DNA of 64,000 bases from JABWAJ01 sp038323375. Lineage in GTDB: Bacteria; Bacteroidota; Bacteroidia; Chitinophagales; Saprospiraceae. Every line of letters starts with the position of its first letter. Within the stretch, counting starts at the first letter, position 1. Of this stretch, positions 55,501 to 62,801 are shown piece after piece. Position numbers and translations under genes: made by a program. The notes below the pieces were generated by a model. That model did no database searches. It saw nothing but the letters and a program-made list of their open reading frames with translations, and was not told the DNA's origin. Where the stretch lies: assembly GCA_038323375.1 (NCBI GenBank), contig JBBQGV010000018.1, positions 7,627-71,626 of the forward strand. The letters are read 5' to 3'.

Positions 55501-57365
55501 CAGCATCTGTGGATGTGGAAGCTCCGTTGACTCCGCCACAAATCGTTTGCTTTGCCACCTCGACCAATTCCATTACCTTCTCCTGGGTCGCCGTTGTTGG
55601 CGCAGAGAGCTACCAGGTGGTGAATGTAACAGGGCCGGCAGGCACGCTTTCCGGAACGACTTATACCGTAACTGGATTGACGCCGGGGCAGTCAGTAGAA
55701 ATTCAGGTCATTGCAATCAATACCGGCCCTTGCGGCAACGTCAGCAATAATGGCACCTGCATTGCTCAAAACTGCCCACCGCTGACCCTTACCCTGAGTG
55801 GTTCGAATTCAATTTGCGCAGGCTCAGCGGCCAGCGTTGCTTTTGATTTCAATACCACGATTGCCGGACCTTACACCGTTAGTTACAACCTTAACGGCGG
55901 CGCTACACAAACCGCTACCCTGAACGACAACGGCAGCATTTCGCTCCCGGGTCTGACGGCTACCACGACGCTAAATGTCCTGTCTATTACAGGTGCCGGC
56001 AACGCCGATTGCAGTTTCCCCGGCAACGCCAGCCGCACCATCACGGTTAATCCAACCGTCAATGCGGGAACAGCAGCATCCCCGCAAAGGGTTTGTGCAG
56101 GAGCGCCTTCCGTGATCACTTTAGCTTCGCTCATCAACGGCGAAGACGCTGGCGGTCAATGGGTGGAAACTTCGGCTGCGCCATCGGGCGGCGGCGCCTT
56201 TAACGCGGCGACAGGCAGCTTTAATCCAACGCTTCAGGCACCGGGCACCTACACGTTTGCTTATCGTTTGAACGCTGCCGATCCTTGCCCGGATCAGGAA
56301 ACGCAAGTCAGCGTGGTCATTGAACCAGCGCCGATAGCGGACGCAGGCCAGGACCAAACGCTCACCTGCAACTTAGGTATGGCAACTTTGGGGGGTGGGA
56401 ACACCAGCACCGGGCAGGGCATTACCTATGCCTGGACTTCTGCAACATCGGGCGTGGTCATTACAGATCCGTCGGCGAGGTTGATCGAAGCGGCCCAGCC
56501 AGGCAGCTACACCCTTACGGTGAGCAATGACCTGGGTTGTACGGACACCGACCAGGTAGCAGTAGACGCAAATCTGGAAGTCCCAACCGCTGCGGCGAAT
56601 ATCAGCCAGATCAGCTGTTTTGGTTCCAATGATGGCACGATCCAGATTGATGACGTGACCGGCGGTACGGGGCCTTATGTCTACTCATTCAATGGCAGTC
56701 CGTTTACGGCTCAGAATTTCTTTTCCGGGCTTTCGCCGGATACTTATACCATAGTGATCCGCGACCAGAATGGCTGTTTTTCGGAATTGACCCTCGACAT
56801 TACCCAGCCGACGCAGATTGCCGTGAGTTTGTCCACCAACCTTGGAAATACGGACAACCTGCTCATCGAAGGCGACAGCGTTCGCTTAGAAGCTTTGTTC
56901 GATCCGGCCATTCAGTTGGATACGATTATCTGGAAGCCGGATTCGATTGCGATGGGCAATTCAACCACAATTTGGGTAAGCCCGTCGGAAATGACCCGGT
57001 ATACGGTTACGATTGTGGATGAAAACGGTTGCAACGCCAGCGATGAAGTGTTGATCGTCGTCCGGAAAGTGCGGCCGGTTTACATTCCGAACGTCTTTTC
57101 GCCGAACGACGACGGTTTCAATGATATTTTCTACATCCAGGCAGGCACCCAGGTTAAAAATATCAGGAAGTTTGCCATTTTCAACCGCTGGGGCGAACCC
57201 ATTATAAGCCTTGAAAACTTCCAACCCAACGATCCGGCTTTCGGATGGGATGGAAAATTCAGAAACCAGGCTGCGAATGCTGCTGTCTTCGCTTACTTTG
57301 CTGAAATTGAATTCAATGACGGCGAAGTGATTCTGTATAAAGGCGATGTAACGTTGCTGCGTTAA
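49521..57365 (+). CDS. Giant surface adhesin-like protein with FN3/Ig/PKD repeats and T9SS type B sorting domain
   Basis: 2614 residues from the ATG at 49521 (MKAFFTTLLLITIGFTGALW, signal peptide ending WAQ). N-terminal PPC-like domain (about 20-175), then a Trp/Gly-rich segment (about 185-350). PKD/Ig-like segments lead to the repeat block (about 750-2090): six FN3-like units (ITCGT...SVTFNW...V.GA..Y) and five Ig-like + PKD units ending NFGGGTANPGTGQGPHSVSW. A SprB-like repeat (about 2357-2436, VTGGTGPYVYSFNGSPF) and a type B sorting domain (about 2517-2614, PNVFSPNDDGFNDIFYI to YKGDVTLLR) end it. Gliding-motility-associated C-terminal family; surface attachment or motility is inferred. No other motility genes nearby. 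Confidence 0.93.
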   Translation: MKAFFTTLLLITIGFTGALWAQPANDNCAGAQNLTLGTPPACPGGGSITNTFSSTNINATPATPYPAFTGCDIGGSTASPAAEVWYRFTPNSNVLTINITGALSTPNLVLFTGTNCGFLNPVECASAPPGSGSLSFSTPVTPGIVYYMLISGGDVDDQGNFTISMMSSRDCTPCLQNVSLIASPPPVNGTYNSGQNVTFCFTISQWNVTGTVEWLHAVEFDFGPGWNVNTIIPNPPPSCGGDGSWNWYNSWTGCNTGQSFGPGFAYDSSSGIGCGGSPNDGNPGNNWGDGTGGCANITPANPFVFCVTVTVTNCPPNITGNDLGITINVWSDGDSGSWTQTGCNSGSEYPFLSTAICCDDLNPFVIPTSTSCPTSCDGTLTFSGQSPTGFGSWNYTVFNSMNVIVHQSFSNPGEVTITGLCAGTYTILATNVVTGCNRSVTRQILPGAAPNAMASLLAQPCPGGMISLLGSTSTPGAPITYAWTGPGGYTSNQQNPTNATLAGVYTLVVTVNGCPSLPVTVNAQFQNPIVVANANPLSLCEGQSVTLTASGGVTFAWTNIATGLPVGTGSPLTITVTEPSTFMVTSTNASGCTATDEVFVNVNPLPPVSINSTGPFCSNTMFVLTATGANTYIWEDGSTTNPRIVSRPAGFHTFSVTGRITATGCQNTAQIQVFVTAAPTASITPSAPVICAGQSVTLTASGGNSYAWAGGPNNAVKVVSPITTTTYTVTVTDFEGCTDVESVTVTVQQPLAPPVITCGTITPNSVQFNWPAVAGASGYLVTGAVGTLTGTTFTVTGLNPGTPVTITVTAQNAGICGPSTATFTCTSTACPPVIVVIAPVADFCLTASVAPLTLSVTTTGGSGSGTGVWSGTGITNTTTGVFNPTTAGVGTHPVVYAYTEGICTYRDTLGIDVFAVPTANFSVSDTTVCTNAATTITYTGTAGAGATYVWNFGGGTANPGTGQGPHSVSWLTPGNKTVTLRVTENGCTSAIFTRNVIVSAPLAVPVITCGTATTTSVTFNWGAVTGAASYNVNVITGQTGTLSGTSFTVNNILPGAVVTIQVIAVGNGPCGNSSAQFTCNAAACPTFNISITPVADICLNGANTPFDLAATISGGAGGGVRQWTGSGITNAANGTFDPATAGAGTHTITLTYTEGPCTGSQTTTIDVFNTPTADFTVAPDTVCTNNVATVTYSGTASPGATYTWNFGGGTANPGTGAGPHTVTWPTSGQKTISLTVQENGCTSPAISQTVQVDNPLAPPIINCTTTVSTITFTWANVPGASSYNLTVVTGQTGTISGNSIAFTGLVANEEVRIIVEAISSGPCANSSAEVSCFALDCPVVTLDIDPVTDICLNASATAVDLNVVISGGVGGGVSTWSGPGITDAANGIFDPATAGAGSHTLNLNYQEGNCTYNESIVIVVNPQPSAAFATTSPVCVDANSTITYTGGAAAGATYDWDFGSGTATPGTGQGPHQVSWSTAGAQNIALTVTENNCASEPVTNSVQVEAPLAPFTITCDATNTSITFSWPAVTGATGYQVAITNAPAGTTGTLNGTTYSITGLNPDDSVTIEVTAETNISCGSIVVEQTCIANACPPVVLNITPIPDLCADSPAQTLTATATGGAGGGTFTWSGNGVTGNSFDPSAVATGTTTVTVAYSEGVCDYSGTLDLVVNAIPTANFALDAIICITDAATATFTGSAGTGATYNWNFGGGTGTPGTGQGPHDITWSTAGQKTVSLSVTENGCVSAPVSHTTQVDAVLLPPVISCTQTTTSVTFSWPNVVGATSYQVTGTTGVLSGNTYTISGLMPGDIVSITVTAVGSSVCGNSSADATCSAAACPAVVVNIAPIPALCANAGIQTLNATASGGPGGGTFTWTGNGVVNNTFDPAAVSVGTTTVTLTYTEGVCVYTASVDITVNAVPTSNFNINTSSVCTSSPTTVTFTGSASPGATFVWNFAGGTATPGTGAGPHTVSWTTGGSKNITLQIQNNGCSSTITSASVDVEAPLTPPQIVCFATSTNSITFSWVAVVGAESYQVVNVTGPAGTLSGTTYTVTGLTPGQSVEIQVIAINTGPCGNVSNNGTCIAQNCPPLTLTLSGSNSICAGSAASVAFDFNTTIAGPYTVSYNLNGGATQTATLNDNGSISLPGLTATTTLNVLSITGAGNADCSFPGNASRTITVNPTVNAGTAASPQRVCAGAPSVITLASLINGEDAGGQWVETSAAPSGGGAFNAATGSFNPTLQAPGTYTFAYRLNAADPCPDQETQVSVVIEPAPIADAGQDQTLTCNLGMATLGGGNTSTGQGITYAWTSATSGVVITDPSARLIEAAQPGSYTLTVSNDLGCTDTDQVAVDANLEVPTAAANISQISCFGSNDGTIQIDDVTGGTGPYVYSFNGSPFTAQNFFSGLSPDTYTIVIRDQNGCFSELTLDITQPTQIAVSLSTNLGNTDNLLIEGDSVRLEALFDPAIQLDTIIWKPDSIAMGNSTTIWVSPSEMTRYTVTIVDENGCNASDEVLIVVRKVRPVYIPNVFSPNDDGFNDIFYIQAGTQVKNIRKFAIFNRWGEPIISLENFQPNDPAFGWDGKFRNQAANAAVFAYFAEIEFNDGEVILYKGDVTLLR
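51770..55790 (+). repeat. Five to six ~750-base tandem repeats in the adhesin
   Basis: FN3-like units start near 51772, 52530, 53288, 54040, 54796 and 55528, spaced about 750 bases. Each of the first five is followed by SGG.GGG...WSG.GITN and WNFGGGT..PGTG.GPH. Units are similar but not identical, so this is older than the duplication in the protease gene. Confidence 0.85.
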
Positions 57366-57406
57366 GAGGCAAATTGGCGAAGGGTAAGTTGGCGAAGGGT
57401 AAGTTG

Positions 57407-57450
57407 GCAAGTTGGCAAACTCGCCCTTCGCCCCTTGCCAACTTGCTTTT
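57407..57450 (+). terminator. Terminator after the adhesin gene
   Basis: GCAAGTTGGCAA (57407-57418) and TTGCCAACTTGC (57435-57446), a 12-base perfect stem, 16-base loop, followed by T4-5. The words GGCGAAGGGTAAGTTGGC repeat twice just before it. Confidence 0.75.
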
Positions 57451-57482
57451 TCACCTTATTACCCAACTGCCAACTAATCTGC

Positions 57483-57490
57483 TATCTTTG
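57483..57490 (+). promoter_or_regulatory. -7 promoter element for the dihydroorotase-like gene
   Basis: TATCTTTG is a perfect TAnnTTTG match 23 bases before the ATG at 57514. Confidence 0.55.
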
Positions 57491-57513
57491 CGCAAACAAC
57501 ATTTGGACACTTT

Positions 57514-58788
57514 ATGAAGCCGCTGCTCATCCGTAAAGCAGTTTTGACAGATCCCCGCCATCCCGATTCGGGAAAGACTTTCGATATACTGATCCGCGAC
57601 GGCATTATTGCCCGTATGGCTCCAAATCTCGGCTCCATTGCCGATGCATTGGTGATTGAGGCAGATGATGCGTTCGTGTCTCCCGGCTGGATGGATCTTG
57701 GCGTTCAAACGGGTGATCCCGGCTATGAACACCGGGAAGATTTGTTGTCGGTGACCAATGCGGCGGCGGCGGGCGGTTTCACGGCCATCGGGTGTTTGCC
57801 GAATACCAATCCTACCCTGCATTCCAAATCACAAGTCCATTACCTGAAAGAAGCGCCCAAGAACAAGCTGGTAGATTGCTACGCCATCGGCGCGTTGTCC
57901 CAGGATTGCGAAGGGAAAGACATCACCGAAATGCATGACATGTTTGCAGCAGGCGCTGTTGCTTTTTCAGACGGCAAAAAACCGGTGCAACACAATGGAC
58001 TGATGCTGCGGGCACTGCAATATGTAAAAGCTTTCGGGGGCGTGGTGATGAACCAGCCTTTGGATAACGGATTGGCTGGTGGCGGTCAGATGCACGAAGG
58101 CAAGGTCAGCACGTCACTGGGGCTGCGGGGCATTTCCGCTACGGCTGAAGAACTTATGGTGCAGCGCGACCTGTTTCTGGCAGAATATTCCGGGTCAAAA
58201 CTGCATTTGACTAACCTTTCCACGGCCCGATCTGTAGACTTGGTGCGGCGGGCGAAGCAGAGCGGTTTGAAAGTTACCGCTTCGGTGGCGGTTTTAAACC
58301 TGATTTTTGACGACGGCGCACTCGGCGATTTCGAGGCCAATTTCAAAGTAATGCCGCCCTTGCGCAGCAGGCTTGATATGGACGCTCTGCTGGAAGGTTT
58401 GCTCGATGGCACAATAGACGCCATCAGTGCCAACCACGTTCCGCTGGATGAGGAGTCCAAAAAATTAGAATTCCCTTATGCCGGTTTCGGTGCCATTGGT
58501 CTGCAAACTGCCTACGCTGCTCTAAATACCCATTTGGGAGAAAGATTAAGTGCGAACTTGTGGGTAGAAAAAACCGCCATTAACCCGAGGCTGATTTTGG
58601 GGTTGGAGGTGCCGGTTCTTCAGGAGGGTGCCATAGCGAACTTCACGGTTTTCGATCCCCGGAAATCCTGGATTTTTACAGAAGGTACCAACCGGTCAAA
58701 ATCAAAAAACACACCTTTCCTCGGCGCTGCGCTGCGGGGAAGCGTTTTGGCAACGGTCAACAGGGAAGCATTTTTTTACCAACTTTAA
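57514..58788 (+). CDS. Dihydroorotase-like protein, metal ligands missing (probable pseudoenzyme)
   Basis: 424 residues, full-length amidohydrolase of the PyrC type. True dihydroorotases have DxHxH in strand 1; here the segment is SPGWMDLGVQTGDPGYEHRE, so both His are Gly and Gln. The later metal His region reads VVMNQPLDNG and the catalytic Asp region ISANHVPLDEESKKL (Asn in place of Asp). It keeps the fold: GCLPNTNPTLHSKSQ, KVMPPLRS. Non-catalytic DHO-like subunits exist in other bacteria as partners of aspartate transcarbamoylase; whether that holds here is unknown. Followed closely by two DUF4199 genes. Confidence 0.88.
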   Translation: MKPLLIRKAVLTDPRHPDSGKTFDILIRDGIIARMAPNLGSIADALVIEADDAFVSPGWMDLGVQTGDPGYEHREDLLSVTNAAAAGGFTAIGCLPNTNPTLHSKSQVHYLKEAPKNKLVDCYAIGALSQDCEGKDITEMHDMFAAGAVAFSDGKKPVQHNGLMLRALQYVKAFGGVVMNQPLDNGLAGGGQMHEGKVSTSLGLRGISATAEELMVQRDLFLAEYSGSKLHLTNLSTARSVDLVRRAKQSGLKVTASVAVLNLIFDDGALGDFEANFKVMPPLRSRLDMDALLEGLLDGTIDAISANHVPLDEESKKLEFPYAGFGAIGLQTAYAALNTHLGERLSANLWVEKTAINPRLILGLEVPVLQEGAIANFTVFDPRKSWIFTEGTNRSKSKNTPFLGAALRGSVLATVNREAFFYQL

Positions 58789-58798
58789 CTCAATACTT

Positions 58799-59371
58799 AT
58801 GAAAATCATGGACAACATCCAGCAGGAGAATGATCCTAAATCCGTTTCTCCCTACCCTGCCGCCCTGCGGTTTGGCGTAATTGGCGGGTTGTGTTTCGTC
58901 GTTTACGGCCTTGTGCTTTATATGTTTTTCAGCAACCCTGCCGAAGCGGGCGCAGCCTCCATGCTTTACCAGTACGGCGTCTCTACGGCTATTTTTGTAA
59001 CAATCATGGTATTCGCCATTAAAAAACACCGGGACGAAGAACTGGGCGGCTACATCACTTTTGGACGGGCATTTTTGACCAGCTTTGTAACGGTTCTTAT
59101 TGCGCGGACTATTTTCGCCCTTTTCGGCTTATTGTACTCCACGGTTATCCATCCTGATTTCGCCAAAGAGATGCAGGAGAATTTGCGGACGATGTACGAA
59201 AACCAAGGCATGAGCGAAGAACAGATCGCACAGGCGATGGGGTTTGTAGAAATGTTCTCTAATCCGATGATCGGCCTTGGATTTGTCATTGTTTGGGCAG
59301 CCATCAGCGGTGCCATCGTAGCAGCGATTGTTGCGGCGGTAATGCAGAAAGAAAAGCCCGTTAGCCTTTAA
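58799..59371 (+). CDS. DUF4199 family membrane protein
   Basis: 190 residues, four TM helices (about 25-47, 58-76, 92-113, 157-183). The DUF4199 features are visible: FGVIGGLCFVVYGLVLYMFF, YITFGRAFLTSFVTVLIART and a Met/Glu-rich middle loop (EEQIAQAMGFVEMFSN). Function unknown. 11 bases after the dihydroorotase-like gene. Confidence 0.88.
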   Translation: MKIMDNIQQENDPKSVSPYPAALRFGVIGGLCFVVYGLVLYMFFSNPAEAGAASMLYQYGVSTAIFVTIMVFAIKKHRDEELGGYITFGRAFLTSFVTVLIARTIFALFGLLYSTVIHPDFAKEMQENLRTMYENQGMSEEQIAQAMGFVEMFSNPMIGLGFVIVWAAISGAIVAAIVAAVMQKEKPVSL

Positions 59372-59398
59372 ATGTTGAGGATTTGACTTGTTGAGGAT

Positions 59399-59436
59399 TT
59401 GAGTATTTGAGCACACCAGCCGCCTCAAATACTCAA
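59399..59436. repeat. 13-base inverted repeat between the two DUF4199 genes
   Basis: TTGAGTATTTGAG (59399-59411) and CTCAAATACTCAA (59424-59436), perfect, 12-base loop. GTTGAGGATTTGA words precede it. No T run follows. Confidence 0.65.
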
Positions 59437-59468
59437 CAAATCAGATACCCAAAAAAAGTATTTTAAAC

Positions 59469-59936
59469 ATGAAACCAGTTTTCTACGGCGCTTGTGCAGG
59501 CTTAGCCACCATTGCCAGTTACTTGATTTTTTACGCCATCAGCCCCGAATTGATGATCAATTGGGGTCTGTGGATCAATTTATCCACGCTGGCTTTCTAC
59601 ATCATCGCCATGTACATCGCCATCTGGAACGCCGGGCACTCCGATTTCAGGCTGTCTTTGCGCGAAGGATTTACCGTTTTCATCGTTGCCAATGCCTTGT
59701 ATTCCCTTTTTTACTACGTGATGTTTAAATATTTCGATCCAAAGCTGGTAGATTTGCAGTTTGAGATGATGCAAAGCCGCGGCTGGACAAAAGGCGTAAT
59801 CAAGCGGGAAGATGTCATGATCACGCCGGGTGGCGTTTTCTTCAACTATGCCTTCAGCCTTATTGGCGGTTTTATTTTGTCGGCGATTGTCGTTTGGGTT
59901 GTCAACAGAAGACGGCAAATGTACCACAATCAATAG
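59469..59936 (+). CDS. DUF4199 family membrane protein (second copy)
   Basis: 155 residues, four TM helices. Same family as the preceding gene (FYGACAGLATIASYLIFYAI, LREGFTVFIVANALYSLFYY, ending in a short basic tail RRRQMYHNQ). Paralogous neighbours suggest an old duplication. Its stop is one base before the GT2 start, so the two are co-translated. Confidence 0.86.
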   Translation: MKPVFYGACAGLATIASYLIFYAISPELMINWGLWINLSTLAFYIIAMYIAIWNAGHSDFRLSLREGFTVFIVANALYSLFYYVMFKYFDPKLVDLQFEMMQSRGWTKGVIKREDVMITPGGVFFNYAFSLIGGFILSAIVVWVVNRRRQMYHNQ

Positions 59937-59937
59937 A

Positions 59938-60888
59938 ATGGATATTTCAGTAGTCGTACCACTTTTAAACGAAGAAGAATCCTTGCCGGAACTGGAAGCA
60001 TGGATTCGCAAGGTCATGGAAACCAATGGTTTTAGCTATGAAATCATCTTCGTGGACGACGGCAGCAAGGATAATTCGTGGAAGGTCATTGAACAACTGT
60101 CGGCACAAAACCCTTGCGTTTCCGGCATCAAATTCCGACGCAATTACGGAAAATCGGGCGCGCTGAATGTTGGTTTTGCAGCCGCCAAAGGCGATGTGGT
60201 CATTACCATGGACGCCGACCTGCAGGACAGTCCGGACGAAATTCCGGAGCTTTATACCATGATCCGCGATCAGGGCTTCGACCTGGTTTCCGGATGGAAA
60301 AAAAAGCGATACGACCCACGTTTTACTAAAAACATTCCCAGCAAACTCTACAACTGGGCGGCTCGCAAAATGAGCGGCATCCACTTGCACGATTTTAATT
60401 GCGGACTCAAATCCTACCGCCTCGAGGTGGTCAAAAGCGTCGAAGTTTACGGCGAAATGCACCGCTACATCCCCATGTTGGCCAAATGGGCGGGTTTTTA
60501 CAAAATCGGAGAAAAAGTGGTGGAGCACCGCGCCCGCAAATACGGGGTGACCAAATTTGGAATCGAACGCTTCATCAATGGTTTTTTAGATTTGCTCACC
60601 ATCAGTTTTGTCGGCAAATTCGGCAAAAAACCGATGCACTTTTTTGGAACACTGGGCGTGCTGTTTTTTGTAATTGGCGTTTTTATTCTGGTTTACCTGA
60701 GCATCGCCAAACTGATTTATTTTGAATATGGCATTGCCGGCCGCCCCATGTTTTACTTTGGCATCCTTACGATCATCATTGGCACCCAATTGTTTGTGAC
60801 CGGCTTTCTTGCCGAATTGGTCACCCGCAACGCTGCCGGACGCAACGATTACCTGATTGAACAGCGGATTGAAGGAAAAAGCGCATGA
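59938..60888 (+). CDS. GT2 glycosyltransferase, DPM1/GtrB-like, with two TM helices
   Basis: 316 residues. The GT-A domain (about 1-230) has VVVPLLNEEESLPELEAWI, VDDGSKDNSWKVIE and the DxD motif MDADLQDSPDEIPELY. GLKSYRLEVVK is typical of polyprenyl-phosphate glucosyl/mannosyltransferases. Two C-terminal TM helices (about 230-255, 270-295) anchor it. It probably loads a sugar onto polyprenyl phosphate, a donor for GT39 enzymes such as those in this window. ATG at 59938 is chosen; the longer frame would begin inside the DUF4199 gene. Overlaps the next gene by four bases. Confidence 0.93.
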   Translation: MDISVVVPLLNEEESLPELEAWIRKVMETNGFSYEIIFVDDGSKDNSWKVIEQLSAQNPCVSGIKFRRNYGKSGALNVGFAAAKGDVVITMDADLQDSPDEIPELYTMIRDQGFDLVSGWKKKRYDPRFTKNIPSKLYNWAARKMSGIHLHDFNCGLKSYRLEVVKSVEVYGEMHRYIPMLAKWAGFYKIGEKVVEHRARKYGVTKFGIERFINGFLDLLTISFVGKFGKKPMHFFGTLGVLFFVIGVFILVYLSIAKLIYFEYGIAGRPMFYFGILTIIIGTQLFVTGFLAELVTRNAAGRNDYLIEQRIEGKSA

Positions 60889-62012
60889 AGGTAATCACGA
60901 TCCTGTCTCCGGCGCATCCTTTGCGCGGGGGCATCGCATCTTCGACAGAGCGATTGGCGCAGGAACTGCAACAACATGGCTATCAGGTTAATATCATTTC
61001 GTTCAGCCTGCAATACCCCGGATTCCTTTTTCCGGGAAAAACGCAATACACCACAGATCCGCCGCCAGAGGGACTGACGATTACGCAAGAAATCAATTCC
61101 ATTAATCCCCTGAACTGGCTGAAAATTGGTTGGCGTCTGCGTCGTGCGCGTCCCGACCTGATCATCGCCAGATTTTGGCTGCCTTTCATGGGGCCTTGCC
61201 TCGGCACCATCATGCGGCTGGCAAAATCAAACGGCCATACCCGCGTAATTGCCCTCACTGACAACATCATCCCGCACGAACGGCGTTTCGGCGACCGGTT
61301 GTTTACCTGGTTTTTCCTCAAAGCCGCCGATGCTTTTCTGGTGATGTCAAAATCGGTGGAACACGACGCCCACACCCTTGCCCCCGGAAAACCAGTCGCG
61401 CTGGCACCACACCCGGTGTACGACAACTATGGCGATCCAATTTCGCGCGAAGCAGCGCTGGCGCACCTCGAACTACCTCCAGAATATCGCTATCTGCTCT
61501 TTTTCGGGTTCATCCGGGAATACAAAGGCTTAGATTTGCTGCTTGGCGCAATAGCTGATCCGCGCATCCGGGAACGCAATATCCGACTCATCGTGGCGGG
61601 AGAATACTATGGCAACCAGGAAACATACGAACGCCTTATCGAACGCCTCGGAATCCGCGATTTGCTGATTCTGCAAACCGATTATATTCCAAACAACGCG
61701 GTTAAGTACTATTTTAGCGCTGCCGATCTGGTGGCACAACCTTATCGTTCTGCCACGCAAAGCGGTATTTCGCAGTTGGCTTACCATTTTGAAAAACCCA
61801 TGTTAGCTACCAATGTCGGGGGCTTGCCCGAAACGGTCGCCCACGGCCAAGGCGGCTACATCGTGGAGGTAAACGAAACGGCCATCGCCGATGCCATCGT
61901 GGATTTTTACGACCAAAACCGCCAACCCGAAATGACGACCTGGGTAGCGCAGGCGAAAGGGCAGTACAGTTGGGGGAATATGGTGCGGGTGATTGAGGGT
62001 TTGGTCGGATAA
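60885..62012 (+). CDS. GT4-family glycosyltransferase
   Basis: 375 residues, GT-B fold. N-terminal acceptor domain (VITILSPAHPLRGGIASSTE, ARPDLIIARFWLPFMGPCLG) and C-terminal donor domain with LFFGFIREYKGLDLLLGAI, YIPNNAVKYYFSAADLVAQP and SATQSGISQLAYHFEKPMLA, the E-x7-E-like region being less clear. Cytosolic or membrane-associated; sugar and acceptor unknown. Co-translated with the GT2 gene (ATGA overlap). Confidence 0.9.
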   Translation: MKVITILSPAHPLRGGIASSTERLAQELQQHGYQVNIISFSLQYPGFLFPGKTQYTTDPPPEGLTITQEINSINPLNWLKIGWRLRRARPDLIIARFWLPFMGPCLGTIMRLAKSNGHTRVIALTDNIIPHERRFGDRLFTWFFLKAADAFLVMSKSVEHDAHTLAPGKPVALAPHPVYDNYGDPISREAALAHLELPPEYRYLLFFGFIREYKGLDLLLGAIADPRIRERNIRLIVAGEYYGNQETYERLIERLGIRDLLILQTDYIPNNAVKYYFSAADLVAQPYRSATQSGISQLAYHFEKPMLATNVGGLPETVAHGQGGYIVEVNETAIADAIVDFYDQNRQPEMTTWVAQAKGQYSWGNMVRVIEGLVG

Positions 62013-62031
62013 TTGGCAGGATTACAGTGGG

Positions 62032-62112
62032 CAGTTGGCAGGATTGCTTTTAGGGAATGGGCAGTTGGTAAGCAATCAATTTCCTCAGAATACGTAGCAA
62101 TCCTGCCAACTG
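62032..62112. repeat. 17-base inverted repeat in the gap after the GT4 gene
   Basis: CAGTTGGCAGGATTGCT (62032-62048) and AGCAATCCTGCCAACTG (62096-62112), perfect, 47-base loop. GGGCAGTTGG and CAACTGAAAAACTGCCAACT words repeat around it. Confidence 0.7.
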
Positions 62113-62162
62113 AAAAACTGCCAACTGAATTCTCCTTAACCATAACTCTAATCGAAAAAACA

Positions 62163-62672
62163 ATGGCTCGTACTAAGGCAAATCCGGATTTACTCGACAC
62201 TAGCATCATGATCAAAGCGACGGTGCTGGCTGGCGTAGTCTTCGGCATCCTGCTGATCATCGTTGGTCTGATCCGAAACTACTTAGCCATTGCGCCGGGT
62301 TCTTTTGGCGACCAGGTACACACGGGCGTCAACCTGCTACTGTGCTGGTTGTCCGTGACCAGCGCGGTAAAAACCATGAACAACATGCGCAAAGGCATTC
62401 CCACCTGGCGCTTGTTGACGGCGGGTTTCATTGTACCACTGGTAGGCGTGGTGTTGTACCAACTTGTTTTTCTTATTGTTTCCGCTTTTAAAGACACCAA
62501 AGATGCCAATGCGACCGGTTTTAAATCGGTGCTGTTTTTTATGGCCATTGGCATGGTGGTCGCGGGTGTAGCACTCATCAACCTGCGCGTAAAAAATCGC
62601 AAAAAAGGGGCTGTTATTGAAATGGCATTCGTCATTTCGGTGGCGTTGTTGTTTGTGTTGTTGATGAAGTAG
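62163..62672 (+). CDS. Hypothetical integral membrane protein (4 TM)
   Basis: 169 residues from the ATG at 62163 (MARTKANPDLLDTSIMIKAT); the longer upstream frame runs through the inverted repeat and is not used. Four TM helices (about 17-38, 50-66, 82-103, 118-136, with another near the C-terminus possible). Resembles DUF4199-like proteins in size and layout but the signature is not clear. Family not recognised. Confidence 0.62.
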   Translation: MARTKANPDLLDTSIMIKATVLAGVVFGILLIIVGLIRNYLAIAPGSFGDQVHTGVNLLLCWLSVTSAVKTMNNMRKGIPTWRLLTAGFIVPLVGVVLYQLVFLIVSAFKDTKDANATGFKSVLFFMAIGMVVAGVALINLRVKNRKKGAVIEMAFVISVALLFVLLMK

Positions 62673-62731
62673 AGGGTAGAGGGTAGAAAGTAGAAGGAAA
62701 AACACGTGTTAGCAGCTCGGGTACCAGTAAT

Positions 62732-62776
62732 CAATTCACCAATAACCAATTCACCAATAACCAATTCACCAATAAC
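62732..62776 (+). repeat. Three tandem 15-base repeats
   Basis: CAATTCACCAATAAC occurs three times exactly (62732-62746, 62747-62761, 62762-62776) between the membrane protein and gmhA; CAGTAATCAATTCACC before it is a partial copy. Too short and close to be CRISPR. Confidence 0.75.
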
Positions 62777-62801
62777 CAGTAACAGTTAATCAGAACCGAC
62801 C

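Noticed and set aside
62732..62776. Possible CRISPR array
   Set aside because: Only three 15-base units with no spacers between them and no cas genes.
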